Assembly (NCBI GenBank): GCA_019155185.1
Contig: CM032795.1
Span: 12,751,795-12,815,794, forward strand
Direction of reading: 5' to 3'
Source: Beaufortia kweichowensis
Lineage: Eukaryota; Chordata; Actinopteri; Cypriniformes; Gastromyzontidae
Length of the DNA stretch: 64,000 nucleotides
The notes beneath the pieces were generated by a model that did no database searches, was not told the origin of the DNA, and worked only from the letters and a program-made list of their open reading frames with translations. Shown piece after piece: positions 60,537 to 64,000 of this stretch; positions within the stretch are counted from its first letter, which is position 1, and each line of letters opens with the position of its first letter. The position numbers were made by a program, and so were the translations under genes.

Positions 60537-61377
60537 CGCATGTGTGTGAACATAGGGCTTTCCAACAGAAAGCTGTTACACTATATATAGCAGTTACATG
60601 CTATGTCGCTGTGCAATGGAACAACATAGAATACTATATTCTGAATGTCCATTAATGTGAAGCCATATAGATTGTTTGTGCTCGGCCTAAAGAACAGTGT
60701 TGTCACAAGAGCTACAGCATAGCGAATTGTTAGCAATGTTATTCAACCCATCCGAAACCTTGGTGTCTCTGCGTTCTTGAATATTCAAACAGACGAATAA
60801 CCTCTACAGACATTGCCGTGACAGCACTATGGTCTTTGCCCTTAAGCAGACATTGCTTAATTTGCTTTTAAAGTCATTTTGGAAACTTTGGGATGTAGCT
60901 TAATCATAATAACACCAATGAAGTCATCACCATTATTAAATGTACCACCATGGAACACCTAATGAAAAATTTAGCAACTGAGCTCTGCAGAACACCTCTC
61001 TAGTTGATTAATGTCAACCCTTTTATTATAAACCACAGGCTGTAGCACCAACATACAGGAAGGTGGCTGTTATATTCAGATTAACGTCACTTTAACTGTG
61101 AGGGACAGTCAGAAGAACGACATGCTGGTGACGGTTCCAGCTGTTCTGAGAGCAGCTGCAGATGACACATTCCTCGGATAGCTTTACAGGCTCCTTCCGG
61201 CCAGTATTGAGTGATGGATCAGAGCAGGGTTAAAGGTTCCCTACTGGATTGGGTTTGGCACTGGGCACTAGTCAAAACCATTTGTAATGGACAACAATCT
61301 ATGTTGATGTTCCAAAGATCTGTAGTCAAAGCGACGGTTTTCATTTTATGGTTAACTATATAATCAGGCTATCCACC
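59544..61377. other. Non-coding stretch
   Basis: Two overlapping frames of about 108-110 codons (60160-60486 minus, 60323-60655 plus) lie on opposite strands around the CT/GT repeat and show no domain. No gene supported. Confidence 0.45.
60502..60534. repeat. (CT)n(GT)n compound microsatellite
   Basis: About ten CT units followed directly by about seven GT units. Confidence 0.9.
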
Positions 61378-61556
61378 ATTTTTTGGTGAACTATCACTTC
61401 AAACAATGCTTTGAATTGGGTCAAGTATGGACAGATCCATACAATGGGTTAAATTTAGATTATTTACAAATTCTAAGCTAGTTTAACTCAACAATTGGGT
61501 TAATACACATTTGATCCAACCATGGGTTTTGGAACAACCCAGCATTTTGCATTTAA
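61378..61556. repeat. Decayed fish repeat with GGGTT/AACCC arms
   Basis: TTTTTGGTGAACTATCACTT resembles a MITE end. It is followed by GAATTGGGTCAAGTATGGAC, AATGGGTTAAATTT, CAACAATTGGGTTAATACAC and AACCATGGGTTTTGG, then AACAACCCAGCATTTT. The AACCCA/TGGGTT words in both orientations match a palindromic repeat common in fish genomes. Confidence 0.4.
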
Positions 61557-62339
61557 ATTCTATTGTCTATTTTACAAGCAATTGATATATTTCAGTCATT
61601 TCAATCAAAACTAGGTACATCGACCCTAATGTCAAGAGTTTGGATGATCTGGGTAGGATTTAAATGCCTATTGTTTAAAAATAGTCAATTTCTAATTATC
61701 CGGTTCACAAAGCTCTCTAAACGCTCAAAACAACTGATCTGTCCACTTGCACACCAGGAAATCTGAACCTGTAATGTCATTCTGCTCATTCTTTTCCTGT
61801 CAATAACCTCTGACCCTCAAGCCTCCTTGATTTGAATCAGATGAGCAAAAGGCTCAGACTACTACAAATTCCACAAGCTCAGTCAAAATAACCGCAAATG
61901 TGCAAAATAGCAGCAGGAACAAAGCATTTTGGGCCATGCGCAATACAAAAACCTGCCATCTTCGATACATCCAAACATGTAGGCAAGCAGAGAAAAACAA
62001 TAAATACAAAAATACTGTTTATACACAATGAAACAAAACAAAAGCTTTATAAAAAAAAAATCATAAATTAAGACTATTAATAGACACTGAAATATTTTAA
62101 GACAACCAGTTTCTTCTTGCAGATTTTTTCTTACATTTACAGTTCAGGTTTTTCAATGACGTTGCCATAGAGACTGCGTTCCCTCGCAAGGTGACGAAAT
62201 GACTCTCACCTCTTCTCTCTCCTTCTGTCGTTCACGTTTACTGTGACCATATGTGCTTAGAATAGTACAGGCAAAGCAAAAGTGTCTTGCAAGACTCCGG
62301 CATCTTGCAGGAGAAACTTCAATCAGTCATCAGAATATA
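61557..62339. other. Non-coding stretch, no gene seen
   Basis: AT-rich with poly-A runs near 62050. No supported gene. A GTTGCCATAGAGAC at about 62162 resembles an X-box with one weak half-site. Confidence 0.4.
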
Positions 62340-64000
62340 CTGATGAAGAGGACAGTGTTAGTTTATTTCACCTCGTCCTCAGAGGGCACGCTCGCCCTGT
62401 TTGACAGGGGTGTGTGATAGGTTGTTGTAGGAAGGGGCTCAGTGGGGTCAGAAGGGTTCGTACTCGGACGTACATGCCGGAACGTGCCTCTCCCGCACCC
62501 ACTTAGTCACATAAACACAGCTGGTGAATGTACCTTGGGACACACTGTGCCCATGTCCTTTTCACACCAAGCTGCTAAGGTCTGTTCAACAAGGAGTCCA
62601 GCATCAATCTGTATTCCTCGTACAGAGGCGTGAAGAACAAATCCGTAAAAAAAGGCATGATCATCTGTCCTTCCATCCACTAAACCAGCTTAATCTAAAG
62701 TTCAACATAGTCCATTAAAGGTTCACATTATGCCTCAGCCTGTGTCATTCTGAGCAAAATCAATTTTTAGATCACAATGGGAGAAGGCAGATACATATCA
62801 GGAATGAGGTGCTTGTCCTAGAGAAACGGGGAGTTGTTCATCTTCCTGTCTTAATGTTTGCAATCATGCGTTGAGATTCTTCATCTCCCAGTTAAAGCTT
62901 CCAGTCGTCCTTCATGCAATATACAAAGTGAGACAGGCAAACGAGTCTATTTTAGCTTGCACGGCATCAACATTGTACAAAACAGTCAAAATACACAAAT
63001 ATAGGGGATGAGTGTGATGAGTATGCTGGTTATGAAAATATGCTAAAAGGATGCAGATCTTTTGGTTTGAAAGGTGAAGCCCATGTACTGATATTCCACA
63101 AAATATAGCGATGATGACGATAAATGAACGCTGCTTCAAAGCAGAAGACATTTTGATGAAGTTGCAGCAGAAAAAGCTTTGTGACTGGACATCGTTTACA
63201 TCAATGTTTAGCTCTTATGGGAAAAAAGTCTCTTCATAAAATTGCACAGGAGGGTTATAGTACTTCTTCACAGTTGGAATCCAGTAGACATTACGACACA
63301 GGGATACAAGAAACTCTGTGGAGAAAGAAAACAACACAGCGTTATCAGTTTTATATTACAACACTGTAATGATTGTTTTGGTTAAAGCCACTTTTAAAAG
63401 CCAGATTTATGTAATAAATCAGAATTACAAACACTTGCAAATCTTCTTGCACATCCTCCAAACAACTACACCCACATCCAAAATGCAGCTCAGGAAACCA
63501 CATGTCAAATACAATACAATCCAGACACTGACCCTAACCATTTGGTCTCACTTCCTTTTCTCTTAAGGCAAAAAATGATGAAGGGTCCGACCCTCACACC
63601 TGTTTTATAGCAAACACAGGTCAGAAATAGAGGCTAGCACTTCGGTCAAGTCGCTAAAGAAATATCAACAATGTATTTAACTACAAAATCATTAGGAAAC
63701 AGGAGTACATGTTAACCAACTAAAGTGTCCATCAATTAAAAAAAATCTGTCACTTGAAAGCAGAAATCCATCAGAATATTGTAAAAATTGTCTGTTCCAT
63801 CCTTTCTTCATACACAATTTCTACTATCTTGTGCGTACCATTTATACAATTGATTGAAAAGGGCACTAGGGTTCTGTGGTTATGGAGGAAACGCTTGCTA
63901 AATAAAACCAACTCACATAAGCTAAAAAGAGACAATACTAAATCCAACCCTCCATTGATCCAGGAGTCGGTTGGGTGTAGATTCTACAGAGTTTCTTTTG
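62340..64000 (-). other. Possible 3' UTR of a minus-strand gene lying beyond the window
   Basis: Read on the minus strand the block is complex, low in simple repeats and less AT-rich than the flanks (notably 62380-62620), and ends near an AATAAA (plus-strand TTTATT at 62362-62367). A short minus-strand frame at about 62586-62690 contains YEEYRLMLDSLLN before a stop but has no clear acceptor, so I do not call it an exon. A 79-codon minus-strand frame at 62912-63151 has a hydrophobic N-terminus, without other support. No coding exon is identified. Confidence 0.2.

Noticed and set aside
62586..62690. Minus-strand frame with YEEYRLMLDSLLN
   Set aside because: It looks protein-like but is only about 34 codons, has no convincing splice acceptor or start and no family match. 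It is mentioned only as part of the possible 3' UTR.
62912..63151. Minus-strand 79-codon frame with a signal-peptide-like N-terminus
   Set aside because: A hydrophobic run after Met is common by chance in AT-rich DNA; there is no promoter, splice or domain support.

Overview
This window looks like vertebrate nuclear DNA from a teleost fish, most likely a cyprinid (carp, goldfish or zebrafish relatives). It is AT-rich and CpG-poor, carries many CA/GT and very long CT/GA microsatellites, and holds dispersed repeats that I recognise from cyprinid genomes: a long hairpin MITE with TTAAAGGGATAGTT ends, a GTGGGGAC-type repeat, the GCAGACGCTTTTATCC tail motif, an AAGAACC/GGTTCTT repeat, and a Tc1/mariner fossil. 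No bacterial-type operon, rRNA, tRNA or CRISPR array is visible. I found no host protein-coding gene that I can name. The window reads as intergenic sequence or a very large intron.

Layout. 1-9 kb: AT-rich non-coding DNA with CA repeats and small repeat fragments. 9.1-9.3 kb: a small, relatively GC-rich block that looks like a first exon. 10.8-12.3 kb: a diverged local duplication. 15.2 kb: a perfect RFX X-box palindrome. 16.6-17.2 kb: dispersed repeats, a (CT)n tract and a possible exon. 22.4-22.8 kb: a hAT-like MITE. 24.5-25.35 kb: CNE-like sequence followed by a 60-nt exon candidate with strong splice signals. 29.9-30.1 kb: a long interrupted (GA)n tract. 32.1-32.9 kb: a dead Tc1/mariner transposase. 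34.67-35.61 kb: a non-autonomous hAT-like element with a 5-bp target duplication. 37.7-38.1 kb: a CpG-retaining patch. 40.9 kb: (CT)n/(CCCT)n. 44.3-44.6 kb: the hairpin MITE. 45.8-47.05 kb: a second diverged local duplication. 47.23-52.36 kb: a complete Ty3/Gypsy chromovirus-type LTR retrotransposon on the minus strand. 52.57 kb: (CT)n. 58.66-58.90 kb: a MITE with 34-bp inverted repeats. 59.53 kb: a second RFX X-box. 62.3-64 kb: sequence that resembles a minus-strand 3' UTR.

The dominant feature is the LTR element (two 394-bp LTRs, TG...CA ends, near-perfect 5-bp target duplication). Reading right to left it has gag with a CCHC knuckle, protease, reverse transcriptase (YIDD), RNase H, integrase (zinc-binding region, DDE core) and a chromodomain-like C-terminus. 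The coding region is broken by many frameshifts although the LTRs differ at only about a dozen sites. Only 16 nt separate the 5' LTR from the gag ATG, and there is no tRNA-type primer site. Those 16 nt contain nine bases that are the exact reverse complement of LTR sequence lying about 31 nt downstream of a TATA-like box. This is the layout expected for Tf1/sushi-type self-primed reverse transcription, and it is the most informative signal I found. Exon, UTR and enhancer calls are inferences from sequence signals and are scored low.
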